Origin: Myxococcales bacterium
GTDB taxonomy: Bacteria > Myxococcota > Myxococcia > Myxococcales > Myxococcaceae
DNA length: 13,617 bases
NCBI GenBank assembly: GCA_003153055.1
Contig: PMBV01000303.1
Span: 1 to 13,617 of the forward strand
Direction of reading: 5' to 3'
Positions 6,006 through 13,275 of the stretch are shown in pieces. How positions within the stretch are numbered: the stretch's first letter is position 1; every line of letters begins with the position of its first letter. The position numbers were made by a program, and so were the translations under genes. The notes below the pieces were generated by a model that saw only the letters and a program-made list of their open reading frames with translations, was not told the DNA's origin and ran no database searches.

Positions 6006-6668
6006 TCAGGCGCCTCGCGGCTGAGCGCGTGCCGGTCGATAGGCTGCCTCGGGGATCTCCGCCAGGCGTGACGGGTGGAGCTCGCCCCCCAGCCCGTAGA
6101 ACTTGGCGAAGCTCATGATGAGCGGGCGCCAGCGATCTGGATCCACTCGATCCTCGTGGCCCGCCACCATCACGCGCTCGTCGAGGTGGACTCGTACGAT
6201 GCGCACCTCAAGGGCCAACAGCCGTCCGGCTCGCTCACGGTTCGAGGCCTCCATAGGATGGCTGGCCTCGAGCGTGGCCTCGAGCTGAATTGGGCATTCG
6301 ACGACTCGTGGAGCGGCGACCAGGTCAGCTGGCATGGCGGTCAACCCAGCTACCTTGAACTTGTCCTTCTCGTGGCGGTAGCCCATCGCCACCTTGTGGG
6401 GCGGCACAGGGTCGCTCCCGGTGGTCCGTGCCAGCCGATCCACCGCGCCCACCTGCTCGACGGAGGGCAGGTTCAGCACGCACTGGCCGGTGCGGAGTAA
6501 GTTGGCTGGCGTCTTCGACCGGCCACCGAACCCCAATACACAGCTCCAACCCAACCACCAGGCAGAGGAGATCGGCGCGAGGTTGGGGCTCCCGTCTTCG
6601 TTCATGGTCGAGACCAGGACGACGGGTGTTCCGAAGTAGAGAATCGCGGGTTCGGCAGTGCGGTGCAT
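6006..6668 (-). CDS. Flavin reductase-like, FMN-binding split-barrel family protein
   Basis: The protein is 220 aa from the ATG at 6666-6668, which has GAAAGG seven bases upstream. An in-frame longer start to 6743 would add only low-complexity Arg/Pro residues. The N-terminal half shows the flavin-reductase-like split-barrel pattern. This includes PVVLVSTMNEDGSPNLAPIS (15-34), where the fold contacts flavin, then SSAWWLGWSCVLGFGGRSKT and NLLRTGQCVLNLPS. Members bind FMN and either reduce flavin with NAD(P)H or act as flavoproteins on unknown substrates. The substrate cannot be told from the sequence. No monooxygenase partner lies nearby. The gene follows tonB on the same strand after 103 nt with a hairpin between, so it is probably a separate unit. 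Confidence 0.85.
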   Translation of the reverse strand: MHRTAEPAILYFGTPVVLVSTMNEDGSPNLAPISSAWWLGWSCVLGFGGRSKTPANLLRTGQCVLNLPSVEQVGAVDRLARTTGSDPVPPHKVAMGYRHEKDKFKVAGLTAMPADLVAAPRVVECPIQLEATLEASHPMEASNRERAGRLLALEVRIVRVHLDERVMVAGHEDRVDPDRWRPLIMSFAKFYGLGGELHPSRLAEIPEAAYRPARAQPRGA

Positions 6669-6689
6669 CGTGGGGCCTTTCGTTCGTGG

Positions 6690-6707
6690 TCGCCTCGCGG
6701 GAGGCGA
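6690..6707 (-). other. Short perfect hairpin between tonB and the flavin reductase gene
   Basis: TCGCCTC and GAGGCGA form a perfect 7-bp stem with a GCGG loop, 65 nt beyond the tonB stop and 21 nt before the flavin reductase ATG. There is no T-tract. It could end exb-ton transcription, act as a leader hairpin, or be a chance product of GC-rich sequence. Confidence 0.3.
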
Positions 6708-6771
6708 TGGAGCGACGGTACGGGCCCGGCGACCTGGGAACACTCCGCTTCTTGCCGTCGCGGTCCGACGC

Positions 6772-7527
6772 TCAGTCGAGCAGAAAGGTATACGTGTAGA
6801 TGAAGGTGTACCCCACCGCCTCGCCGCCCTTGGTCGCCGGCTTGAACCGAAAGCGCTTGAGCGCCTCTCTCGCGGCGTCGTTGAGCCCGTAGCCCGGCCC
6901 CGAGACGACGACCACGTTCTGGACCGCGCCCTCAGGGTCGAGCGTCACTTTGAGCCGCACCGAGCCCTCGACCTCGTTCTTCCGGGCCTCCTCGGGGTAG
7001 GGGATCTTCACCTCTCCCAGCACCGTCGGCTCGGTGTCGGCGCCGCCCGGAGGCACGTACCGGGGCGCCGAGTACGCCTTCACCTGGCTGGGGTCGACCA
7101 CCTTGTCCGAGGCTTTTCCGTAGGTCGTATTGCCCACCTGCACCGCGAACCCGCCCACCGCGGTGGTGGAGGTCATCGAGATGCCCACCACCAGCGGCAC
7201 CGGCTTGGTCGGCTCGGGCGGTGGCGTGTCGTTGGGGGGAGGCGGCGCCTCTTTGGGGGGCGGCTTCAGCTCGGCGACCTTCACCGGCGGCGGCTTGGCC
7301 TTGGGCGGGTCGAGGGGCTTGGGCGGCTCCTCGACCTTCGGCGGAGGAGGAGGCGGCGGTGGCGTGTACAGGTCCATCTCGACGGGGCGCTTGGCCACCC
7401 TCAACGCGACCCAATCAGGCAGCGCCACCAGCGTGGCCAGGTGCACCAACCCCGAGACGATGACCAGGGCCGAAAGGAGCCCCCATCGCCTCGACTCTCG
7501 CTGATGAAGCCCGGTGGTCATCGTCAT
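6772..7527 (-). CDS. tonB: TonB family energy-transducing protein
   Basis: The protein is 251 aa. An N-terminal membrane anchor spans about 16-37 and includes S25-GLV-H29. The S-x3-H pattern matches the Ser16/His20 pair of E. coli TonB, which couples to ExbB/ExbD. A proline-rich stretch at about 56-109 (starting with an eight-proline run) would span the periplasm. Residues about 172-250 form the C-terminal TonB domain. It contains IPYPEEARKNEVEGSVRLKV, VVVVSGPGYGLNDAAREALK and the closing FRFKPA, and it docks to TonB boxes of outer-membrane receptors. Between these is a 60-residue linker (VGISMTSTTAVGGF and onward) that I cannot assign. The start at 7527 and a second ATG at 7521 are equally possible. 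It is the last gene of exbB-exbD-tonB, 37 nt after exbD. Confidence 0.92.
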   Translation of the reverse strand: MTMTTGLHQRESRRWGLLSALVIVSGLVHLATLVALPDWVALRVAKRPVEMDLYTPPPPPPPPKVEEPPKPLDPPKAKPPPVKVAELKPPPKEAPPPPNDTPPPEPTKPVPLVVGISMTSTTAVGGFAVQVGNTTYGKASDKVVDPSQVKAYSAPRYVPPGGADTEPTVLGEVKIPYPEEARKNEVEGSVRLKVTLDPEGAVQNVVVVSGPGYGLNDAAREALKRFRFKPATKGGEAVGYTFIYTYTFLLD

Positions 7528-7564
7528 CCCGCGTTCGGCACGCCCACTGCTCGTGCTCGCTCTA

Positions 7565-7999
7565 TCAAGGGGCGCTTCCGGCCGGCGCCGCCTTGGCTTC
7601 CTTCTGAATGTTGAGGGCGAACTTGATGATGCCCGCCTCCTTCACCAGGTCGATGAGCGTCATCACCTTGCCGTAGTTCAGCGACTGATCGGCGCTGATG
7701 ATGGCCCTGACGTCTTTGTCGGCCGCCACCGCCGCCCTCATCTTCTCGAGCAACTGCTCGCTCGTCACCTCGGCTCCGTCGAGGAAGACCTTGGCGTCCT
7801 TGTCCATCGTCACCATCACCGGCCCCTGCACCGTCTTGTCGTTGGTGTTGGCCGCCCGCGGGAGGTCGACCTCGACCGTCTCGCGCACGATGAAGCTGGC
7901 CGTCACCATGAAGATGATGAGCAGCACGAGGACGATGTCCACCAGCGGCGTGACGTTGATCGCCGTGATTTCTTCCTCGTCGTTCTGGATACCGGCCAT
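7565..7999 (-). CDS. exbD: ExbD/TolR-family proton-channel subunit
   Basis: The protein is 144 aa, the usual length for ExbD. A short cytoplasmic N-terminus leads into INVTPLVDIVLVLLIIFMV (about 14-32). This is the single membrane helix holding D21, the conserved protonatable aspartate. The C-terminal periplasmic domain (about 45-135) contains VDLPRA and the DQSLNYGKVMTLIDLVKEAG segment typical of the family. With ExbB it forms the proton-driven motor that energises TonB. The adjacent tonB favours ExbD over the very similar TolR. The start lies 3 nt after the exbB stop, so expression is tightly linked. Confidence 0.94.
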   Translation of the reverse strand: MAGIQNDEEEITAINVTPLVDIVLVLLIIFMVTASFIVRETVEVDLPRAANTNDKTVQGPVMVTMDKDAKVFLDGAEVTSEQLLEKMRAAVAADKDVRAIISADQSLNYGKVMTLIDLVKEAGIIKFALNIQKEAKAAPAGSAP

Positions 8000-8002
8000 C
8001 GC

Positions 8003-8674
8003 TTACTTTCCCGTCGCCCGGAGGTGGCCGACCAGGGCGTGCCCCAGGGCCGTGGCGTTCGACGTGACGGTCTTCAGTTGGCGGGTCAGCACGTTGTACG
8101 CCACCACCGCGGGGATCGCGACGGCGAGGCCCACCGCGGTGGCCACCAGCGCCTCCGAGATGCCGGCCATCACCGTCTGCTGCATCTCCGAGCCCTTGCC
8201 CGCCGTGTTGCCGAGGTCGTGGAACGCCTTGATGATGCCGAGCACGGTGCCGAACAGGCCGATGAAGGGCGTGTTGGCTCCCAGCGTGCCGAGGAACGAG
8301 AGGAAGCGCTCGTAGCGGGGTCGCTCTCGCGCGATGGTCGCGTTGATGACCTCTTCTACCGAGTCGGGCCCTCGCTCGATCCAGTTGAGGCCCTCGCGGA
8401 GAATGGCGGCCTCCATGCCTTGCTTCTCGGCCACGGCCTGCTTGACCGCGTCGTAGTCACCCTTGACCAGCGCGAGGAGCACGTCCTCCGGGTTCCTCAG
8501 CCGGTGCGTCGCGAAGTAGATGCTCCGCTCCAGCATCACGGCGATCGACAGCACCGAGAGGACCGCGAGCAGCCACAACACCCACTCGGCGTTGGCGGTG
8601 AAAGTGAAGAGCAGCTTCTGGGTCAGCCACCCTTGGTGCTCGTTGGTCATCTGAGCCAGCGTCGAGAAGGTCAT
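8003..8674 (-). CDS. exbB: ExbB (MotA/TolQ/ExbB family) proton-channel subunit
   Basis: The protein is 223 aa. Three membrane helices are visible, at about 30-50 (WVLWLLAVLSVLSIAVMLER), 127-150 and 172-194. The second contains NTPFIGLFGTVLGIIKAF with T143, and the third contains SEALVATAVGLAVAIPAV with T179. These match the pore threonines Thr148 and Thr181 of E. coli ExbB. The cytoplasmic loop lies between helices 1 and 2. ExbB pentamers surround ExbD and conduct protons. The ATG at 8674 has no strong ribosome-binding site. An in-frame ATG at 8650 is a less likely alternative. As first gene of the unit its promoter should lie in 8675-8921. Confidence 0.93.
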   Translation of the reverse strand: MTFSTLAQMTNEHQGWLTQKLLFTFTANAEWVLWLLAVLSVLSIAVMLERSIYFATHRLRNPEDVLLALVKGDYDAVKQAVAEKQGMEAAILREGLNWIERGPDSVEEVINATIARERPRYERFLSFLGTLGANTPFIGLFGTVLGIIKAFHDLGNTAGKGSEMQQTVMAGISEALVATAVGLAVAIPAVVAYNVLTRQLKTVTSNATALGHALVGHLRATGK

Positions 8675-8921
8675 GTCGGGTCTGTGCAGGCGGTTGAGTT
8701 CCGGCCGTGGAGCGGGTTGGGGAAAAGAGATTGATCGTAGGGCCTACACACAAAGTCAATGGAAACGCTCAACGCCGTGCGGTCATCCCGCCTATCTCGC
8801 ATCGTCCCCGAAATTCCAGGAAAACGCGCCAGATGTGGGCATTTGGCCCTCCACGTTCGCGGGGGGGTGTGGGGGGCCCGAGCGCCGGCTCCTTCGATGG
8901 GCTAAGGGTCGAGGGCGAAGC
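8675..8921. other. Divergent intergenic region between exbB and the hemerythrin kinase
   Basis: These 247 bases are the longest gene-free stretch in the window and must hold the promoters of both flanking genes. No convincing promoter was found on either strand. On the minus strand a good -35 (TTGACT at 8754-8759) is followed after 18 bases only by ATCAAT. Two uninterrupted G runs, G7 at 8861-8867 and G6 at 8871-8876, lie 45 to 61 nt before the kinase start. Confidence 0.5.
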
Positions 8922-10424
8922 ATGGATGCCCTGACCTGGAACGCGAAGTACCTCACCGGTATCGCGGTGATTGACGCCCAGCACGAGCGGCTGGTGGCGC
9001 TGGTCAACGCCTTCGGTGAGCTCAATGCGCGAAAGGTCGACGTCCCGATCCAGGAATTCGAGGCCGTGGTCGCCGAGCTGACCGACTACGCCCACACGCA
9101 CTTCGCCGACGAAGAGAAGCTGATGCGGGGGGCGAAGCTCGACCGCCGCTTCGTCGACGGCCATCTGATTCAGCACCACCGCTTCCTCCGTGAGCTCGAC
9201 CACCTCGGCTCGTCGCGGTTCGTCGAGGGCCGGGGTGACGCCTCGCGGGCGCTCCTGCGCTTCCTGCTGCACTGGCTCGCGTTTCACATTCTCGGCATCG
9301 ACATGCAGTTGGCCAGGCAGGTGCGCCGCATCGAGGCTGGCGCGGCGGCCGCCGAGGCCTTCGAGGCTGAGGTCGAGCCCAACCCCGAGGAGGGCGCCTC
9401 CGAGAAGCTCCTGCTCGCCGCCGTTGACGACCTGCTCCGAGTGGTCGCCGAGCGCAACTTGAAGCTCAGCGACGCCAACCGCACCCTGGAGCAGCGGGTG
9501 GCCGAGCGGACCCAGGAGCTCGAGCAGTCCAACGCCCAGCTCCAGGCGACGGTCGAGGCCTTGCGGGCCACCCAGGCGAGGCTGGTGGAGTCGGAGAAGC
9601 TCGCCTCGGTCGGGCAGCTCGCCTCGGGTCTGGCCCATGAAATCAACAATCCCCTGGCCTACGTCACCTCGAACGTCGGCTCCATGGGCGAGCACTTGGA
9701 GTCCTTGGTGCGGCTGGTCGACGTCTACCAGGCGCAGGAGCACGCGCTGGGTGCCGACGGAGCGCGGCAGGCGGTCGAGGCGGCCCGGCTCGACGCGGAC
9801 TACGCCTTCGTGCGAAGCGACGCCCCTCAGTTGATCCAGGAGACCCAAGACGGCCTCAAGCGAGTGCAGGCCATCGTGAGAGACTTGAAGGACTTCTCCC
9901 GCGTCGACGGGGGCGCGCTCCTCGACACTGACTTGAACCAGAGCGTGGAGGCCACGCTGCGCATGCTGCCGGTGGCCAGGCGCCAAGGAGTGACCATCGT
10001 CACCAAGTCCGGCGGGCCGCCCCGGCTCCGGTGCTACGGGGCCCAGGTCAACCAGGCGCTGATGAACCTCGTCGTCAACGCGGCGCAGGCGGTCGCCGAT
10101 CGGGCCGATCATCAAGGCACGGTCACGGTCGAGACCGGGGTCGACGGTGAGCTGGCCTACGTCGAGGTGACCGACGACGGCGTCGGCATGGGCCCCGAGG
10201 TGCTCAGCCACGTCTTCGAGCCCTTCTTCACCACTCGCCCGGTGGGCAAGGGCGTGGGCCTGGGCCTGTGGACCGCCTGGAGCTGCGCCGAGCGCCACGG
10301 CGGACGCCTCGAGGTGAAGAGCGCCGTGGGCGTTGGCTCGACCTTCCGGCTGTCGCTCCCGGTGGTAGGCCCGCCGCCCGCTGCCGAGGCGCCGCTGGTG
10401 AACCCGTTCAACGCGCCGAAGTAG
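8922..10424 (+). CDS. Soluble hemerythrin-domain sensor histidine kinase
   Basis: The protein is 500 aa from the ATG at 8922, which has GAGGGCGAAGC upstream. The open frame extends further 5' but that part is unlike protein. Residues 1-138 are a bacteriohemerythrin domain with all seven di-iron ligands: H21 (DAQH), H60 and E64 (HFADE), H81 and H85 (HLIQH), H122 and D127 (HILGID). A charged coiled coil (about 162-228, with EQRVAERTQELEQSNAQLQA) connects to the kinase core. The H-box GLAHEINNP has the phosphorylatable H239, and the N-box is NLVVNAAQA (N386). The G1 box is DDGVGM, then FEPFFTTRP and the G2 box GKGVGLGL. No membrane segment is visible, so it should act in the cytoplasm. Di-iron hemerythrin reversibly binds O2, so oxygen, NO or redox sensing is inferred. 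No response regulator is adjacent. Confidence 0.93.
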   Translation: MDALTWNAKYLTGIAVIDAQHERLVALVNAFGELNARKVDVPIQEFEAVVAELTDYAHTHFADEEKLMRGAKLDRRFVDGHLIQHHRFLRELDHLGSSRFVEGRGDASRALLRFLLHWLAFHILGIDMQLARQVRRIEAGAAAAEAFEAEVEPNPEEGASEKLLLAAVDDLLRVVAERNLKLSDANRTLEQRVAERTQELEQSNAQLQATVEALRATQARLVESEKLASVGQLASGLAHEINNPLAYVTSNVGSMGEHLESLVRLVDVYQAQEHALGADGARQAVEAARLDADYAFVRSDAPQLIQETQDGLKRVQAIVRDLKDFSRVDGGALLDTDLNQSVEATLRMLPVARRQGVTIVTKSGGPPRLRCYGAQVNQALMNLVVNAAQAVADRADHQGTVTVETGVDGELAYVEVTDDGVGMGPEVLSHVFEPFFTTRPVGKGVGLGLWTAWSCAERHGGRLEVKSAVGVGSTFRLSLPVVGPPPAAEAPLVNPFNAPK

Positions 10425-10442
10425 CTCGCCTCGCAACGGCTC

Positions 10443-11144
10443 CTACGCGGTGGTGGCCTCTCTCGCGGCGTCTCTCAAGGCCAGGGCGGCGGCTCGCACT
10501 TCCTCGAGGCGGGCCTGCGCTAATCCCTCCGCTGGCCGTGGAACGTGCTCTCCCAGGCCCGAGTCGCGCTGGTGCTCGAGCATGGCCAGCATCAGACCGC
10601 GGAGCTCGTCGGCGTCCTCCAGCCCGACCAGTGACACCACGTGGCCGTGGCCGTCGCCTGCCCCCGAATCCGAGCCGGCCGTCGAGATGGTGAGGGCCTT
10701 GAACCCGAACAGCCGCTCCAGTGGGCCCTGGGTGACCTCGAGGTTCTGAATGTTGGCGTAGGAGAGCGTCACCTCCTCGCGCTTCCAGGCGCCCTGCGTG
10801 ACCCGCAGGCTTCGGTCTCCCACCAGGTAGTGCCGAAGCTCGAAGTCGACCCGGGTGGCTACCAGCGCGAAGCCCACGATGAGGAGCTGCGCGAGGCCGA
10901 TGAGCACCGCCACCACCACGCCCAGCCGCTCGGTGGAGAGGATGAGCGCCACGGCGGCCACGGCGGCGCCGATGAATTGGTTGAGCAACCCGAAGAGGAC
11001 CGCCAGGTAGCGGTAGGCGAGCCATTGCTCGGTGGGCTTGAGCGCCCGCACCAGCGACGAGCCCTCGGGCAGATGCGGCGGCTCGAGCTCGAGCTTGAGC
11101 AGCGGGAGGAACAGGGGCCTGAGCAGCCGCACCAGGGTCTCCAT
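10443..11144 (-). CDS. PH-like (bPH2) membrane protein, second of pair
   Basis: The protein is 233 aa. Its ATG overlaps the stop of the upstream gene (TGATG at 11142-11146), which fixes the start. Two membrane helices are visible at about 47-70 and 75-97, followed by the bacterial PH-like domain (about 99-190). The domain has RHYLVGDRSLRVTQGAWKRE, LSYANIQNLEVTQGPLERLF and FGFKALTISTAG. This is the YdbS/YdbT-type fold (PF03703, formerly DUF304). The C-terminal 40 residues are a helical Ala/Glu/Arg tail. Function is unknown, though B. subtilis YdbS/YdbT have been linked to resistance to antimicrobial compounds. The PLERLFGF motif repeats ILERWLGI of its neighbour, so the two are paralogues acting as a pair. 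The stop is 18 nt from that of the convergent kinase gene. Confidence 0.82.
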   Translation of the reverse strand: METLVRLLRPLFLPLLKLELEPPHLPEGSSLVRALKPTEQWLAYRYLAVLFGLLNQFIGAAVAAVALILSTERLGVVVAVLIGLAQLLIVGFALVATRVDFELRHYLVGDRSLRVTQGAWKREEVTLSYANIQNLEVTQGPLERLFGFKALTISTAGSDSGAGDGHGHVVSLVGLEDADELRGLMLAMLEHQRDSGLGEHVPRPAEGLAQARLEEVRAAALALRDAAREATTA

Positions 11145-11659
11145 CAGCGCCTGCCTTCCTTGAGGGCCATGGCCGCCTCGGTGAGGGCGTCGCGAATGTC
11201 GCGCAACAGCTCGTCGGTGCCACCCGTGCCCGTCCGCTCGCCGTGGTGCTCCTCGTGCACGCCTCGCATGCGGGCGTAGAGGTAGTCGCGAATGGCCTCG
11301 AAGTCCCTCACGCCCACGATGGCCAGGTTGCCCGAGGCGCCGCTGCCCGCCGTCTGAATGGTGACGGTGGCAATGCCCAGCCACCGCTCGAGAATGTTCT
11401 GGGACAGGTGAATGTCTTGCATTCGCGGGTAGGTGAGCTGGAGCTCTTTGCGGAAGAGAATGCCGTAGCCCATGGACACCCCCGAGCCGTCGAAGCGGTA
11501 CCACAGCGTGTGGTAGCGGAAATAGAGCGGCACCAGGAGGATCGGCGCGGCGCAGAGGAGCACCAGCGACTGGAGTAGGTAGAGCCCCAGGAGCGCCGGC
11601 TCGGGGCGTTTGATGGCGTGCACCCGCTTCTCGAGCGCGGCCAGTTCGTTCGCGTTCAT
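11144..11659 (-). CDS. PH-like (bPH2) membrane protein, first of pair
   Basis: The protein is 171 aa from the ATG at 11657-11659. The open frame continues to 11746, but the extra residues (many Arg and Val) look non-coding. A single long hydrophobic segment (about 22-48, LLGLYLLQSLVLLCAAPILL) anchors the protein and may form a hairpin. The PH-like domain follows at about 52-130, with YRFDGSGVSMGYGILFRKEL, LTYPRMQDIHLSQNILERWL and GIATVTIQTAG. The C-terminal tail is polar, with a His/Gly/Thr linker and an amphipathic helix. It is the smaller YdbS-like member upstream of the larger one, and the stop and start overlap. No clear ribosome-binding site is seen. The function is not known. Confidence 0.82.
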   Translation of the reverse strand: MNANELAALEKRVHAIKRPEPALLGLYLLQSLVLLCAAPILLVPLYFRYHTLWYRFDGSGVSMGYGILFRKELQLTYPRMQDIHLSQNILERWLGIATVTIQTAGSGASGNLAIVGVRDFEAIRDYLYARMRGVHEEHHGERTGTGGTDELLRDIRDALTEAAMALKEGRR

Positions 11660-11771
11660 GGGCACACCGTAGCGAACTTGGACGCTCGGTGAACGCGTTC
11701 GAAGACAGACACCCGCGACGACCACTGGGTTCCACCTTCGAGCCACCGGCCGAAAGGGGAGCGCCGCCGCC

Positions 11772-11795
11772 CGAGGCAGGTCTAGACTTGCCTCG
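11772..11795. promoter_or_regulatory. 24-bp inverted repeat (candidate operator) between divergent units
   Basis: CGAGGCA at 11772-11778 is mirrored by TGCCTCG at 11789-11795, around the perfect core GTCTAGAC (11780-11787). Only the pair 11779/11788 (G opposite T) breaks the symmetry. It lies 25 nt upstream of the ATG at 11821 and 112 nt upstream of the divergent PH-pair start. It has no loop and no T-tract, which fits a dimeric regulator site better than a terminator. No regulator gene is in view. Confidence 0.45.
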
Positions 11796-11820
11796 ACTCC
11801 CTCGACCTCTGGTCCTCTCC

Positions 11821-13275
11821 ATGGCCGCCGGTGAAGCGCGACGAAAGAATGCGGTTCGGCTGCGGATTGCCCGCCTCAGGAGGCGCCTCAACCTGCAGGC
11901 GCTCGCTCAGGCCGCCGTGGCTCCGGCCTGGCTCTCGGCCACAGCCTTCGTCGTCTGGCGGCTCCTGGTGCACCAGGCTGTTCCCGTGGTGGGAGCGCTG
12001 TGTGGCATCGCGGCGGTGGCTGGCGCGGTGCTTCGGCTGGGGCGGGGTGTCGCCTTCACCGAGGCGCAGGCGGCCGTGGTGGCCGATCGCCAGGCGGGCC
12101 TGGGCGGGCTGTTGTTGACCCGCCTCGAGCTGCCGGTCGGCGAGTGGGAGCTCGAGCTCAACCAGCGGCTCAAGAGCATGCCCTTCCCGCCGCTCGCGCT
12201 CGGCCGACCATCGGCGCTCGTCTTGGCGGCCCTCGCCTTCGCCGGCCTGGGGCTCCTGGTGCCACAGCCCTCGCGCCAGCGAGTCGTCAACGCCGCGGCC
12301 GAGAGCCGGGTCGAGGCCGTGCAAGAGAAGGCGCTGGCCGTCGCCCGCGAAGAGCGGCTCGACCCAGCCACTCTCGGCGAGCTCGAACGGCTCCGCGCCG
12401 AGCTGGCCCAAGGCACCTTCGATGGCCCTGACTGGGAAGCTGCCGACGCCCTCGACCTAGCGCTCGATCGACGGGCGGCCGAGGCGTCTGCCGAGCTGGC
12501 TCGTGCCGAAGCGGCGGCGCAGCGCCTGAGCGAAGCGATGGCCTCGGCTGGGGGCGCCGACGCCGTGGCCCGCGAAAAGGAGGCGCTGGAGCGGGCGCTC
12601 CTCGAGCTGTCGAAAGGGAGCACCTCGACCGGCGACCAGGCATTGGCCGCCGCGCTCGATGAGGCTGCCGGGTCCACGCCAGCCCATGGAGACGAGGGGC
12701 GGGAGGCCCCGACGCGCGATGAGGTGGAGCGGCTCCGAGCGGCGCTGGCCGAGCGGCGCAGAGGCCTCGAGCAGGGCCTGCGCGAGGCCAGGGCTCCATC
12801 ATCGGGCCGGGCCGGTGGCTCGACAGCGGGGGCGGGCGAGCCGCGGCACCGCTCGGGAGGTTCGCGCGCCCGCGCTGGCCTTGAGAGCACGGCAGGAGGG
12901 GCTCATGCGTCTCGGCAGGTGACCGAGGGTGAGGGGCCGAGCCGGGGCGGGGAGGCGGGCAGGCTCGTCTTTGGCGGGCAGGCCGAGCTCGACCCTGAGC
13001 GCCTCAGACTCGAGCTGTTGCCCCAGGGGCACGGCGGCGAAGACGAAGGGCTGTATGGCCTCAAGGCGAGGGACCCGAAGGACTCGGCGCGCGGGCACTC
13101 CTCGGGAGGCCAGGGCAGTGGACCCTTGGGGGAGCAGGCCGCGGGCTACGACGAAGGCGGCGTGCTCCCTCGCAATCGCGACCTCATTCGCCACTACTTC
13201 GACTCCGAGGAGTCATCGATCGGGAGGCATCGTGTCCGAGCTGTTGAGCCCGCAGGAAGTTCAGGCCGCCGGTGA
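11821..13275 (+). CDS. Membrane-anchored helical protein of unknown function, upstream of moxR
   Basis: The protein is 484 aa from the ATG at 11821. The frame is open upstream to a GTG at 11689, but that part would translate the dyad region. Two hydrophobic segments lie close together (about 34-52 and 55-72) and a third at 131-148. After them comes a long charged, alanine-rich helical region (about 155-325) with heptad character. A Gly/Ser/Arg-rich low-complexity part (325-445) follows. The C-terminal patch LPRNRDLIRHYFD (449-461) looks conserved. It resembles the 'P-x-x-x-R-x-L-I/V-R-x-Y-F' tail I associate with large membrane proteins encoded beside MoxR ATPases (from memory, tentative). 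No catalytic motif is seen. It overlaps the moxR gene by 44 nt. A role as a structural partner of the MoxR system is inferred from position only. Confidence 0.75.
   Translation: MAAGEARRKNAVRLRIARLRRRLNLQALAQAAVAPAWLSATAFVVWRLLVHQAVPVVGALCGIAAVAGAVLRLGRGVAFTEAQAAVVADRQAGLGGLLLTRLELPVGEWELELNQRLKSMPFPPLALGRPSALVLAALAFAGLGLLVPQPSRQRVVNAAAESRVEAVQEKALAVAREERLDPATLGELERLRAELAQGTFDGPDWEAADALDLALDRRAAEASAELARAEAAAQRLSEAMASAGGADAVAREKEALERALLELSKGSTSTGDQALAAALDEAAGSTPAHGDEGREAPTRDEVERLRAALAERRRGLEQGLREARAPSSGRAGGSTAGAGEPRHRSGGSRARAGLESTAGGAHASRQVTEGEGPSRGGEAGRLVFGGQAELDPERLRLELLPQGHGGEDEGLYGLKARDPKDSARGHSSGGQGSGPLGEQAAGYDEGGVLPRNRDLIRHYFDSEESSIGRHRVRAVEPAGSSGRR

Noticed and set aside
7200..7370. Repetitive GGCGG-type sequence inside tonB
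   Set aside because: It encodes the normal proline-rich periplasmic spacer of TonB, so it is codon-level low complexity and not an independent repeat element.
8737..8747. Short palindrome GTAGG-G-CCTAC upstream of exbB
   Set aside because: Five-base arms are too short to distinguish from chance, and there is no second copy.
8778..8793. Weak sigma-54-like match (GG-N10-GC) upstream of exbB
   Set aside because: Only 7 of 12 consensus positions match, which is expected by chance in DNA this rich in G and C.
8769..10436. Long open frame on the minus strand opposite the hemerythrin kinase
   Set aside because: The plus-strand protein carries all ligand and kinase motifs. The antisense product is His/Leu/Gly-rich noise typical of GC-rich DNA.
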